Source of the DNA: Hahella sp. HNIBRBA332
Lineage (GTDB): Bacteria; Pseudomonadota; Gammaproteobacteria; Pseudomonadales; Oleiphilaceae
Direction of reading: 5' to 3'
Assembly: GCF_030719035.1 (NCBI RefSeq)
Contig: NZ_CP132203.1
Location: 1,240,001-1,304,000, forward strand
Length of the DNA: 64,000 bases
The notes beneath the pieces were generated by a model. That model was not told where the DNA came from and ran no database searches. It saw only the letters and a list, made by a program, of their open reading frames with translations. Positions 17,888 through 26,079 of the stretch are shown one piece after another; the first letter of the stretch is position 1, and each line of letters opens with the position of its first letter. A program made the position numbers and the translations under genes.

Positions 17888-18297
17888 AGGGGCCCGTCTT
17901 CACTGACTCGCGTCAGGGTTTTCAATGGAAAACCAGCCAAATTTAATGCTCTTAAAACTCTCCCTGAGCCTTAAAAAATTTAAGCAAAAAAATAGAAAGC
18001 GTCTAAGCTGAATATTACGAATCCCATCGCTACGGGCTTGAGCCAGATGGAGTCGTTGTAGGAGAAGGTTTCCTCAGGCGCTACTATCGTAGACGTATTT
18101 GGAGAGATAAAAATTCCGGATGGAGTGTCGACTTGCGCAACGCAAGTTAAGTAGCCGGAAAAGCCCAGTTGTTAAGTAGTACCAGCTCTTTGTCTTACGC
18201 GCTTTATGCGTGGTGGCGGGCTATTAGCTGTTTTACTCATCTCTGGCCAAGACCAGAGCACCATTAACTGGTTTTACTCGAAGAATAAGAAGGGTGT
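17888..18297 (+). other. 410-bp intergenic region before the WecA-like gene
   Basis: No supported gene. Near the upstream end a short dyad (CTGAC-TCGC-GTCAG followed by GGTTTT, about 17902-17920) could be a weak terminator after the glycosyltransferase. From 18007 to 18150 one + frame stays open for 47 codons with basic, coding-like content but no start codon; it might be a decayed gene end. A perfect 7-bp inverted repeat lies at 18131-18147. The last 20 bases contain AAGAAGGG, the Shine-Dalgarno for the next gene. A promoter for the second half of the locus probably lies here, but I cannot point to a clear -35/-10 pair. Confidence 0.5.
18131..18147. repeat. Short inverted repeat, possible operator
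   Basis: ACTTGCG and CGCAAGT form a perfect 7-bp dyad around a 3-base centre (CAA). It is about 150 bp upstream of the WecA-like gene in the longest non-coding gap of the polysaccharide locus. The symmetry would suit a dimeric DNA-binding protein, but no known consensus is matched. Confidence 0.35.
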
Positions 18298-19353
18298 ATG
18301 GACGCGTTATTTCAGTTGGCTTTCTACAGTTTGGTGTTGGTAGGGACAATTGTATTGCACAAAATATTAATTCCTATGTCGCAAAAACTGGAGCTGGTCG
18401 ATGTGCCGGGGGGGCGCAAGGCTCATGATGGCAAAGTTCCCCTGATAGGCGGCGTTGCCATGTTTTCCGGGTTTTGCGTCAGTGGCGTCATTCTTACTCA
18501 CGGAAACGAATACTTTCTTCTCTTAATTGTCGCCTTAGTTATTATCTTAACAACAGGTATCTTGGACGATTTAAATGAGCTGGGCGTAAAAACTCGATTT
18601 GCGGCTCAGACCGCTGCGACTCTCGTTATGATGATCTTTGGCGGGGTCACCCTGAACAGCATGGGGGATCTTGTCGGGCTGGGTGATGTCACGCTTGGAG
18701 TAATGGCTTTGCCTGTAACTGTATTCTGCGTGGTGGGTGTGATCAATGCTCTTAATATGGCTGATGGCGTTGATGGTTTGGCGGGTGGAGTCAGTCTTGT
18801 CACCTTCATGGGATTTTATGTTCTGAGTTTGTTAGGTGGTGACGGCTTGTTTAAGTCAGGTATCCTCCTTTTATACATAAGCGTTATTGCAGCATTTTTG
18901 TACTTTAATATGAGAGGACCGGGGCAGCCCAGGGCGCGAGTGTTCATGGGAGATGCCGGTAGTATGTTTCTTGGTTTTTCCATCGCTTGGTTCTCCATAG
19001 ACCTGTCGCAGGGAGATCATCAAGTATTGAGGCCAGTTACAGCCTTATGGATATTCTCAGTTCCCTTGTTCGACACATGCCGAGTTATGGCGAGAAGAGT
19101 GAAATTTGGGCGCTCTCCATTTACTGCAGGCAGGGACCATATCCACCATATTCTTTTGGACCATGGCATTTCAATCAGTCGAGTTGTCTTTCTCATTGTT
19201 GGCGGGCACTTTGCTTTGGTCGCATTTGGTGTTGTAGGAGAAGTGGCGGATATTCCTGAATATTTGATGTTTTCTTTATTTATATTGGCGTTCATCGTGT
19301 ACAGTCTTGCTGTGAATCTGCTTGATAGCAAGCGGGCCAATCAGGGTGTTTAG
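18298..19353 (+). CDS. wecA: WecA-like undecaprenyl-phosphate HexNAc-1-phosphate transferase
   Basis: A 351-residue polytopic membrane enzyme of the MraY/WecA superfamily. It transfers a HexNAc-1-phosphate from UDP-HexNAc to undecaprenyl phosphate, the first step of O-antigen-type glycan assembly. Visible motifs: GGRKAHDGKVPLIGG (about 38-52), the Mg-binding ILDDLNELG (D90, D91), NALNMADGVDGLAGG (about 150-164), RVFMGDAGS (about 214-222) and the WecA-specific GRDHIHHILLD. About 11 hydrophobic helices. The ATG at 18298 has AAGAAGGG just upstream. WecA usually takes GlcNAc, which is the likely substrate. A second, WbpL-type initiating enzyme occurs 2.5 kb downstream, which is unusual. Confidence 0.9.
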   Translation: MDALFQLAFYSLVLVGTIVLHKILIPMSQKLELVDVPGGRKAHDGKVPLIGGVAMFSGFCVSGVILTHGNEYFLLLIVALVIILTTGILDDLNELGVKTRFAAQTAATLVMMIFGGVTLNSMGDLVGLGDVTLGVMALPVTVFCVVGVINALNMADGVDGLAGGVSLVTFMGFYVLSLLGGDGLFKSGILLLYISVIAAFLYFNMRGPGQPRARVFMGDAGSMFLGFSIAWFSIDLSQGDHQVLRPVTALWIFSVPLFDTCRVMARRVKFGRSPFTAGRDHIHHILLDHGISISRVVFLIVGGHFALVAFGVVGEVADIPEYLMFSLFILAFIVYSLAVNLLDSKRANQGV

Positions 19354-19467
19354 TCTCAGGAGCCAGAGTGGGTTGCGGCTTTGTCGGTAGTGTGTTTAGT
19401 GGCTAATAATAGGAAGCGTTGCGATATATAATGCGAGGAAGTGAAATAGAGATACTAAGCACTAGTA

Positions 19468-20388
19468 ATGAAGATCTTAATAACCGGCTGTACAGGCTTT
19501 GTAGGGTCCGCATTGGCAGTTGAAGCGGCTTCGCGAGGGGCTTGTGTTATCGGTACTTCCCGAAAGGCCGGTCAGTGTCCGTCGCCGTTTCCTGGCAAAA
19601 TAGAGTTGGCTCCTGATTATGGCAGCGAAAATTGGATTAATTTGTTGCGTGGGGTGGACGTTCTTGTGCACTGCGCGGCTCGGGTTCACCAGGTTAAAGA
19701 CGATGCGGTGGATCCTTTAACTGAATTTCGTGCTGCTAACGCCATTGCGACCAGAATGCTTGCGCAATGGGCTGTTAAATCTGGCGTTAAAAAATTTGTA
19801 TATCTGAGCACGATTAAGGTTAACGGGGAGGGGACCGCCCCAGGTCAGCCATTTACTGCCCACGATTCTCCAAATCCATCATCTCCCTACGCCATATCCA
19901 AGTGGGAGGGGGAACAAGCTCTACGTGAAGTTTCTGCTGGGTCAGCAATGTCTTTTGAGATCATTCGTCCCCCTTTGGTTTATGGCGATGGGGTCAAAGG
20001 AAATCTGGCTATACTGGAAAAATTAGCGAAGCTGCGAGCGCCGTTGCCCTTAGCTGGAGTGGAGAACCGTCGTAGTTTGATCAGTCGCGAAAACTTGGTC
20101 GACGTTATTTTGCGCTGTGCGGAAACACCCTCCGCTACGCCCGGAGCGGGGAACCTTTGGCTGGTTTCAGATGGCTATTCAGTGTCCACCAGTCAGATAT
20201 ATCTTTCGTTGTGCCGCTCAATGGATATTCAAGGACGAATCTTCAGCCTCCCTAAGCCATTGAAGTCCCTCATGTTCTATGTGCTTGAGCGGTTAGGGAT
20301 TCAGGAAAAGCTCTTTGGCAGTCTGGAAGTAGACTGCTCCGCTACAATGTCAGCGTTGGATTGGCGGCCGGCTCCAGGAATACGGTAA
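19468..20388 (+). CDS. NAD(P)-dependent sugar-nucleotide epimerase/reductase, WbpV-like
   Basis: A 306-residue extended short-chain dehydrogenase. It has an N-terminal Rossmann glycine motif ITGCTGFVGSAL (about 5-16), STIKVNGEGT (catalytic-type Ser/Thr about 114-115) and the Y-x3-K pair in PYAISKWEGE (Y141, K145). Proteins of this type near WbpL and WbpM are 4-keto reductases making UDP-QuiNAc or UDP-FucNAc from the WbpM product; this is the preferred role from context. The C-terminus ends in SALDWRPAPGIR, typical of the family. The gap to the ketosynthase gene is about 220 bp. It could instead be a 4-epimerase. Confidence 0.78.
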   Translation: MKILITGCTGFVGSALAVEAASRGACVIGTSRKAGQCPSPFPGKIELAPDYGSENWINLLRGVDVLVHCAARVHQVKDDAVDPLTEFRAANAIATRMLAQWAVKSGVKKFVYLSTIKVNGEGTAPGQPFTAHDSPNPSSPYAISKWEGEQALREVSAGSAMSFEIIRPPLVYGDGVKGNLAILEKLAKLRAPLPLAGVENRRSLISRENLVDVILRCAETPSATPGAGNLWLVSDGYSVSTSQIYLSLCRSMDIQGRIFSLPKPLKSLMFYVLERLGIQEKLFGSLEVDCSATMSALDWRPAPGIR

Positions 20389-20610
20389 TTAGGAGACTAA
20401 ATACCGTTCGCTGACGCCACCGAAATCTGAGTTGCGGCTGCCTCTTATAGAAAAAGGTCGAATTTATCTTTTATGGCTATGCACTTACCTTTTGAGGTAA
20501 AGGCGCTGGCGACTCTCAATGGCTTGTCGGTCCCATCAAAGAATTACAAAAAGCCGTTTTTCGGGTGAAGGGCTCCCGGAACTGCGGCTTTGCTATTTAA
20601 CGGTTTATTT

Positions 20611-21540
20611 ATGATCGGCATCGAGCACATCAGTACGTATTTGCCAGAGGGACGAATTAACAATCTGGAGCGTCAGGAGCAATTTAACGTTAACGAAACC
20701 TTTCTGACCGAAAAGACCGGTATGCGATATTTGGCGGTGAAAGGGGAGGGGGAAGAAACCTCCGACATGTGCGTAAAGGCGTTTCGGCGGTTGGAGGAAG
20801 AGCTTGGTCCTCTTGTCGACAATATTGAGTGTCTCGTAGTCTGCACGCAAAACCCCGACGCATATGGCGTACCTCATGCTTCAGCCATCGTGCATGGTAA
20901 GCTTGGGCTGCCAGTACATTGCGCTTGCTTTGATATCTCTCTTGCCTGCTCGGGATATGTTTACAGCATTTCCATTATGAAGGCCTTCATGGAAGCCAAC
21001 GGCTACAAAAAAGGCGTTCTTATCACTGCGGACCCGTATTCGAAAATTATCGATATGTCCGACAAGAATACCTCCCTTCTATTTGGCGATGCAGCTACCG
21101 CTACCTTATTCAGCGATAAACCAAAATGGCTGATTGGCAAATGTGTCTTCGGTACTGATGGCGCTCGTAATGCTGCCATTCGCGTCCGTGCGGAAGATCG
21201 TAAATTCGAGATGGCGGGCAGAGCTGTGCTCGACTTTTGCGCCAACGTAGTTCCTGAAAATATTCACGCCACCCTGGCTCAAAACAACAGTGTTTTGGGC
21301 GACATCGATAAGTTTATTCTCCATCAAGGTAGCAAGTTCATCGTAGATATGGTTATCAAACGCATGAAACTTGACCCTGCCAAAGTCCCCTTCGAAGCCG
21401 CCCAGTACGGCAATACTGTCTCCTCATCCATCCCAATGATCCTCGCCAATGAAAAAGAGGCCCGAAAAGTTGTTGTATCGGGTTTTGGCGTTGGGTTGTC
21501 ATGGGGGAGTTGTGTGATTTCAAGGTCTTGCGACGACTAA
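20611..21540 (+). CDS. FabH-like 3-oxoacyl-ACP synthase III family protein
   Basis: A 309-residue thiolase-fold ketosynthase. The start is placed at ATG 20611 (MIGIEHISTYLPEG), because the upstream TTG at 20590 adds seven unrelated residues. The complete KAS III triad is visible: Cys113 in ISLACSGYVY, His238 in FILHQGSKF and Asn268 in QYGNTVSSS. It should therefore be catalytically competent for Claisen condensation or acyl transfer from acyl-CoA/ACP. It is isolated from any fatty-acid genes and sits between a WbpV-like reductase and a WbpL-like transferase. A role in supplying or transferring an acyl group for a sugar substituent is suggested by position only. It may also be a simple insertion unrelated to the glycan. 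Confidence 0.87.
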   Translation: MIGIEHISTYLPEGRINNLERQEQFNVNETFLTEKTGMRYLAVKGEGEETSDMCVKAFRRLEEELGPLVDNIECLVVCTQNPDAYGVPHASAIVHGKLGLPVHCACFDISLACSGYVYSISIMKAFMEANGYKKGVLITADPYSKIIDMSDKNTSLLFGDAATATLFSDKPKWLIGKCVFGTDGARNAAIRVRAEDRKFEMAGRAVLDFCANVVPENIHATLAQNNSVLGDIDKFILHQGSKFIVDMVIKRMKLDPAKVPFEAAQYGNTVSSSIPMILANEKEARKVVVSGFGVGLSWGSCVISRSCDD

Positions 21541-21590
21541 AGCCTGCCGCTAGTGTTGGCTAACCCGTTTGTTACAGATGGATACATTTT

Positions 21591-21611
21591 GGTGAAGCTT
21601 ATCGCTTCACC
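21591..21611 (+). repeat. Hairpin after the ketosynthase gene
   Basis: GGTGAAGC and GCTTCACC form a perfect 8-bp stem around a 5-base loop, about 50 bases after the ketosynthase stop. There is no T-run after it, so it is not a clear intrinsic terminator. It could stabilise the mRNA 3' end or pause polymerase. Confidence 0.5.
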
Positions 21612-21820
21612 GCTTATGTCAGGCCGCATTAAAACCTGTTAAACTTCGCGCCGCTGTAAAAGTCTATGTAACACAAGGTAATCTGGGTGTCGCATTGAGA
21701 CTATTTCAGTTAAGTAATTAATGGTTTTCAGGGCGCATTCGCCTTTGTCGCTTGTTCGCTGCTTATCATTGTGGCGGAGCGAGCCTTTATCACTACTCTA
21801 AACTCAATGTGGAATGAGTC

Positions 21821-22840
21821 TTGGATACTTTGGTTTTGCTTCTTATTCTGGGTATCGCCTCCTTTTTGTTAACTGGTTGGGCTAGGCGGTATGCATTAGC
21901 AAAAAAAGTGTTAGACATTCCTGAAGCGCGCAGTTCCCATACTGTCCCTACTCCTAGAGGGGGAGGGATTTCGATAGTGGTTTGTATACTGATAGTGCTG
22001 CCTTTTTTAGGGGGTGAGTACGGATGGGTGTTGTGGTGTACATTGGCATTGTTGGCTCTAGTTAGCTACGTTGACGATCATCGGGGGCTAGGGTTTAAAG
22101 TGCGCCTGTTGGTGCAGCTAGTGTGCGCGTACGCACTTGTATACTTTGTGTGGATGTCTGATCGCCTTTATCATATCCGAGATATAGACTCCTATGTAGC
22201 AGACTTGGTTGTAATCTTACTTGCGATCTTCGGAGTGGTCTGGATTACAAACCTGTATAATTTCATGGACGGAATAGATGGGATTGCAGCTACTGAAGCG
22301 ATATTTGTCTCCTCCTCTCTGGCTGGTGTATATGCATACTCTGGTGAATATGTGTGGGCTTGGATTATGCTTGCCATAGTTGTATCAAGCATGGGGTTTT
22401 TATGTTGGAATTGGGCCCCAGCGAAAATATTTATGGGAGATATAGGGAGTATTTCTTTAGGGTGGTTGTTTGGCGCAGGAATGTTAGTTAGCTCCCAGGT
22501 AACCCAAGTTGAAGTATGGGTATACCTTATTTTAATGGGAGTATTTATTTCTGATGCGTCTTGTACTTTGCTGGCTCGATTTTTTAATGGAGAAAAGATT
22601 TGGCTTCCTCACCGAACTCATTTGTACCAGTTGTTGAGCGTTCGTCTAGGAGACCATCGTAAAGTTAACTATTTGTTGATATTCGTTAATGTTGTGTGGT
22701 TGCTTCCCATGGCGTTATTCGCTTTCATGATGGCAGATTGGGCGTGGGGTTTTGCTGTAGCGGCTTATGCCCCTCTTCTGCTGATCTGCGCTGTGGCGAG
22801 AGGGCGACTGATTGCAAATTCCAAGGCTGAGGAATGTTAA
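21821..22840 (+). CDS. wbpL: WbpL-like polyprenyl-phosphate HexNAc-1-phosphate transferase
   Basis: A 339-residue polytopic membrane protein of the MraY/WecA/WbpL superfamily (GT4-type lipid carrier transferase). It has RSSHTVPTPRGGGI near residues 37-50, YVDDHRGLGFK (Asp pair about 85-86), NLYNFMDGIDGIAA, KIFMGDIGSISLGW and PHRTHLYQLL. These are the WbpL forms of the family motifs, differing from the WecA-like copy at 18298. WbpL enzymes start D-FucNAc or D-QuiNAc-containing chains, matching the WbpV- and WbpM-like genes either side. Initiation is at TTG 21821; no in-frame ATG is near, and GGAATGAG precedes it. The stop is one base before the GTG of the next gene. Confidence 0.88.
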   Translation: MDTLVLLLILGIASFLLTGWARRYALAKKVLDIPEARSSHTVPTPRGGGISIVVCILIVLPFLGGEYGWVLWCTLALLALVSYVDDHRGLGFKVRLLVQLVCAYALVYFVWMSDRLYHIRDIDSYVADLVVILLAIFGVVWITNLYNFMDGIDGIAATEAIFVSSSLAGVYAYSGEYVWAWIMLAIVVSSMGFLCWNWAPAKIFMGDIGSISLGWLFGAGMLVSSQVTQVEVWVYLILMGVFISDASCTLLARFFNGEKIWLPHRTHLYQLLSVRLGDHRKVNYLLIFVNVVWLLPMALFAFMMADWAWGFAVAAYAPLLLICAVARGRLIANSKAEEC

Positions 22841-22841
22841 A

Positions 22842-24758
22842 GTGCTGGAAACACTGTTGAATGCCTCAAGGCGAACGAAGCGGATACTTTCTGTAATTGC
22901 TGACTCTCTATTCATTCTGATTGCCTTTTGGGCTGCGATGAGTTTGCGGATGGACGAGGTCTACCTTAATTTTGATGCAAAACAGATTGGTGTTCTTGGG
23001 GTTACCATTTCGGTAAGCATTTTCTTTTTTGTGCGCCTTGGATTATATCGAGCTGTAATTCGCTTTATGAGCAATCACGCTATGATGGCCGTGTTTATTG
23101 GCGCTTCATTTTCCGGTCTCGTGCTGGCAAGTATGGGGTTTTTAGTTAAGGCGTTTATTCCCAGGTCGGTGCCTTTTATGTACTGGTGTTTTGTGCTCCT
23201 GATGGTAGGAGGGTCCAGAATGCTGGTTCGCGCGTACTTGCACAACAAGCTGGTTAAGCCTAAAGAGAAGGTTATCATTTATGGCGCTGGACATGCTGGT
23301 GTCCAATTGGCTATAGCCCTGTCGCAGGGGAGTGATTACCAACCAGTATTGTATGTAGATGACGACAAGCGTAAGCAAGGAAGTATCGTGCAAGGGCTGC
23401 ATGTATATCCGCCAACAGAGCTTGATGAGCTTATCAAAGACTATAAAGTGAAGAAGGTTTTGCTGGCCATTAGCGATGCGCCGCAAAGCACGAAGCGTTT
23501 GATTCTTCGATTTCTGGAACCATTCCCTGTGGAGGTTCTTAAAATTCCCAGCTTTACAGACTTGATCGAAGGTAAATCAAAAATTCAGGAGCTCCGAAGC
23601 GTAGAGATAGAGGATTTGTTAGGGAGAGATTGTGTCGAGCCGGATATAGAATTAATGCTTTCCTGCGCTCAACATAAGAATGTTATGGTCACTGGAGCCG
23701 GTGGGTCTATAGGCTCCGAGTTATGCCGTCAGCTCATCAGGCTATCACCGACCAAGTTGGTTCTTTTGGAGCAATCTGAGTTTGCGCTTTATGAAATCAC
23801 CAAAGCGTTATCGGATATCTGTACTCTACGAAGGCTTAAGGTGGATTTGATTCCAGTTCTGGGGTCGGTCACTAATAAGGATTTAATTGGAAGTGTAGTT
23901 GCTAACTATAGCATTCATACTCTTTATCATGCTGCAGCTTATAAACATGTGCCTATTGTTGAGAGAAACTCTATTGAAGGCGCAAAAAATAATGTATTAG
24001 GCACCTACTATGCGGCGCTGGCGGCAAAAACTTATGGTGTAGAGAAGTTTGTACTGATTTCTACAGACAAGGCCGTTAAGCCTGTTAATGTTATGGGGCA
24101 GACCAAGCGCGCAGCGGAGATTATTGTGAGGAAAATGGCGGAAAAGCCATCCAAAACGACATTTTGCTCTGTAAGATTTGGTAATGTGCTTGGTTCCTCT
24201 GGGTCTGTTGTTCCACTGTTTCGGGATCAGATCAAGAAGGGAGGGCCAGTGACTGTGACTCACCCTGATGTTACCAGGTTTTTCATGACCATCCCTGAGG
24301 CGGCTCAGCTAGTTATCCAGGCGGGAGGAATGGCTGAAGGCGACGGAGAGGTGTTTGTGTTGGACATGGGTACACCTATAAAAATCAAGGATCTCGCATA
24401 TAAAATGGTTCATCTCATGGGCTTGGACGTTAAAGATGATGCCAATCCAGATGGCAACATAGAAATTGTGTACACTGGGCTTCGTCAGGGAGAAAAGCTC
24501 CATGAGCAGCTTTTCGACGAGGAAGATGGATTTGGCACATCGCATAGTCGAATTTGGCGGGCCAGGCAGACAAAGATGAGAGATTTCAATATGGAAAGCT
24601 ATGCTGCCGCTTTGCTTAAAGCATGCGAAGCTCAGTTGGAAGAGTCGGTTAAAAAACTGCTTAATCAAATAGTGGATAGCGACACTGTGCAAGATCAAGC
24701 CTATAAGAGTGTTGCCCTAACCCAGTACCAAGGTAATGTGGTTGGCCTTGTTAAGTGA
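22842..24758 (+). CDS. wbpM: WbpM-like membrane UDP-GlcNAc 4,6-dehydratase
   Basis: A 638-residue protein of the FlaA1/WbpM/CapD long form. Four N-terminal membrane helices lead into a first Rossmann domain with IIYGAGHAGVQLA (about 144-156). The catalytic second Rossmann domain has VMVTGAGGSIGSELC (about 280-294), HAAAYKHVPIVE and STDKAVKPVNVMGQTKRA. In that last motif the family's S-M-K catalytic set replaces the usual S-Y-K. It converts UDP-GlcNAc to UDP-4-keto-6-deoxy-GlcNAc, the precursor of QuiNAc and FucNAc. The start is set to GTG 22842, with GAGGA 8 bases upstream. A TTG at 22812 would overlap the previous gene by 29 bp. Confidence 0.92.
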   Translation: MLETLLNASRRTKRILSVIADSLFILIAFWAAMSLRMDEVYLNFDAKQIGVLGVTISVSIFFFVRLGLYRAVIRFMSNHAMMAVFIGASFSGLVLASMGFLVKAFIPRSVPFMYWCFVLLMVGGSRMLVRAYLHNKLVKPKEKVIIYGAGHAGVQLAIALSQGSDYQPVLYVDDDKRKQGSIVQGLHVYPPTELDELIKDYKVKKVLLAISDAPQSTKRLILRFLEPFPVEVLKIPSFTDLIEGKSKIQELRSVEIEDLLGRDCVEPDIELMLSCAQHKNVMVTGAGGSIGSELCRQLIRLSPTKLVLLEQSEFALYEITKALSDICTLRRLKVDLIPVLGSVTNKDLIGSVVANYSIHTLYHAAAYKHVPIVERNSIEGAKNNVLGTYYAALAAKTYGVEKFVLISTDKAVKPVNVMGQTKRAAEIIVRKMAEKPSKTTFCSVRFGNVLGSSGSVVPLFRDQIKKGGPVTVTHPDVTRFFMTIPEAAQLVIQAGGMAEGDGEVFVLDMGTPIKIKDLAYKMVHLMGLDVKDDANPDGNIEIVYTGLRQGEKLHEQLFDEEDGFGTSHSRIWRARQTKMRDFNMESYAAALLKACEAQLEESVKKLLNQIVDSDTVQDQAYKSVALTQYQGNVVGLVK

Positions 24759-24893
24759 GGTTGGTGAGCGTCTGCTGGTTCGTTTCCTCAAACAGTGCAA
24801 CGGCTGTAGAAGTAACCTTTTGGCTAACTGCAGAACTATTTGACTAAATCATTTTTTAAGTGGCTAAGCCTAACTCGTTTGTGCTTGGCTACG

Positions 24894-24905
24894 TGGCTTA
24901 AGCCA
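24894..24905. repeat. 12-bp perfect palindrome upstream of rmlB
   Basis: TGGCTTAAGCCA lies 19 bp before the rmlB start, and a related imperfect copy (GTGGCTAAGCC) occurs about 33 bp upstream. A perfect 12-mer palindrome beside a gene start can be an operator half-site pair, but no regulator is known to me for this sequence. Confidence 0.35.
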
Positions 24906-24924
24906 TTAATTGTGAGTATAGAGT

Positions 24925-25989
24925 ATGAAGATATTGGTAACTGGCGGCGCGGGATTTATTGGTTCTGCTGTAGTTAGATATATAATTAATTGCACTGGCG
25001 ACAGTGTTATAAATATAGATAAGTTAACCTATGCTGGTAATTTAGATAATTTGGTTGATGTTGTAAACAATGATCGTTATGAGTTTTTTCGTGCAGATAT
25101 TTGTGATCGCGCTGCAGTAGCGGATATATTCTCACAGTACAAGCCTGATGCGGTTATGCATTTAGCTGCGGAGTCACATGTAGACCGTTCAATTGATGGT
25201 CCAGGTGACTTTATCCACACTAATATTGTTGGGACATACACGTTACTTGAAGAAGCTCGTAAGTACTGGCTTCAATTGCCTGTAGAGCGGAAAGATGCGT
25301 TTCGCTTTCACCACATCTCTACTGATGAAGTGTTTGGTGATTTAGATGGCGCTACAGACCTTTTTCGCGAAGATACGCCATATGCTCCTAGCTCCCCCTA
25401 TTCCGCAAGTAAGGCCAGTTCGGATCACTTGGTCAGGGCATGGGGGCGTACCTATGGTCTGCCAGTAATAGTTACAAATTGCTCTAATAACTATGGCCCT
25501 TACCACTTCCCAGAAAAGCTTATACCTCTCATGATTCTTAACGCGCTTGAAGGGAAACCTTTACCTGTTTACGGGAAAGGAGATCAGATAAGAGATTGGT
25601 TGTATGTTGAGGATCATGCGGCAGCTCTATACAAAGTTGTGACCGAAGGCGAGATCGGAGAGACTTACAATATTGGCGGGCATAACGAGAAGAAGAACAT
25701 TGAAGTTGTGCAGGCTATTTGTCAATTATTGGAAGAGCTGGTTCCCATCAAGCCTCAAGGTGTATCCTCCTACGAAGAGCTTATCAGTTTTGTACAAGAT
25801 CGCCCCGGGCATGATGTTCGTTATGCTATTGACGCATCGAAGATCCAAAGAGAGCTGGGGTGGTCTCCTACAGAAACGTTTGAAAGTGGACTAAGGAAAA
25901 CTGTGGAGTGGTATTTGGCTAACAAGTCATGGTCGCAAAGAGTGCTGGATGGCTCATACAAGGGCGAGAGATTAGGGCTTGCTCAATAA
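24925..25989 (+). CDS. rmlB: dTDP-glucose 4,6-dehydratase
   Basis: A 354-residue extended SDR enzyme, second step of dTDP-L-rhamnose synthesis. It has MKILVTGGAGFIGSAVV at the N-terminus (NAD-binding), AAESHVDRSI, HISTDEVFGDL with the catalytic Thr-Asp-Glu (about residues 132-136), and the YSASKASSDHLVRA segment with the Y-x3-K pair. RDWLYVEDH and GHNEKKNIEVV are also RmlB hallmarks. Length is normal for the family. It leads a rmlB-rmlA-rmlC-rmlD group on the same strand. A 166-bp leader upstream separates it from the WbpM gene and may hold a promoter. Confidence 0.97.
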   Translation: MKILVTGGAGFIGSAVVRYIINCTGDSVINIDKLTYAGNLDNLVDVVNNDRYEFFRADICDRAAVADIFSQYKPDAVMHLAAESHVDRSIDGPGDFIHTNIVGTYTLLEEARKYWLQLPVERKDAFRFHHISTDEVFGDLDGATDLFREDTPYAPSSPYSASKASSDHLVRAWGRTYGLPVIVTNCSNNYGPYHFPEKLIPLMILNALEGKPLPVYGKGDQIRDWLYVEDHAAALYKVVTEGEIGETYNIGGHNEKKNIEVVQAICQLLEELVPIKPQGVSSYEELISFVQDRPGHDVRYAIDASKIQRELGWSPTETFESGLRKTVEWYLANKSWSQRVLDGSYKGERLGLAQ

Positions 25990-26079
25990 ATGCGAGATAT
26001 TATTGCCAGTCGGCGAGCGTATTGGATTATTACAGATTGTTATGCTCTTTTGAGCATGGTGGGGGAATAGAGAGTTAGG

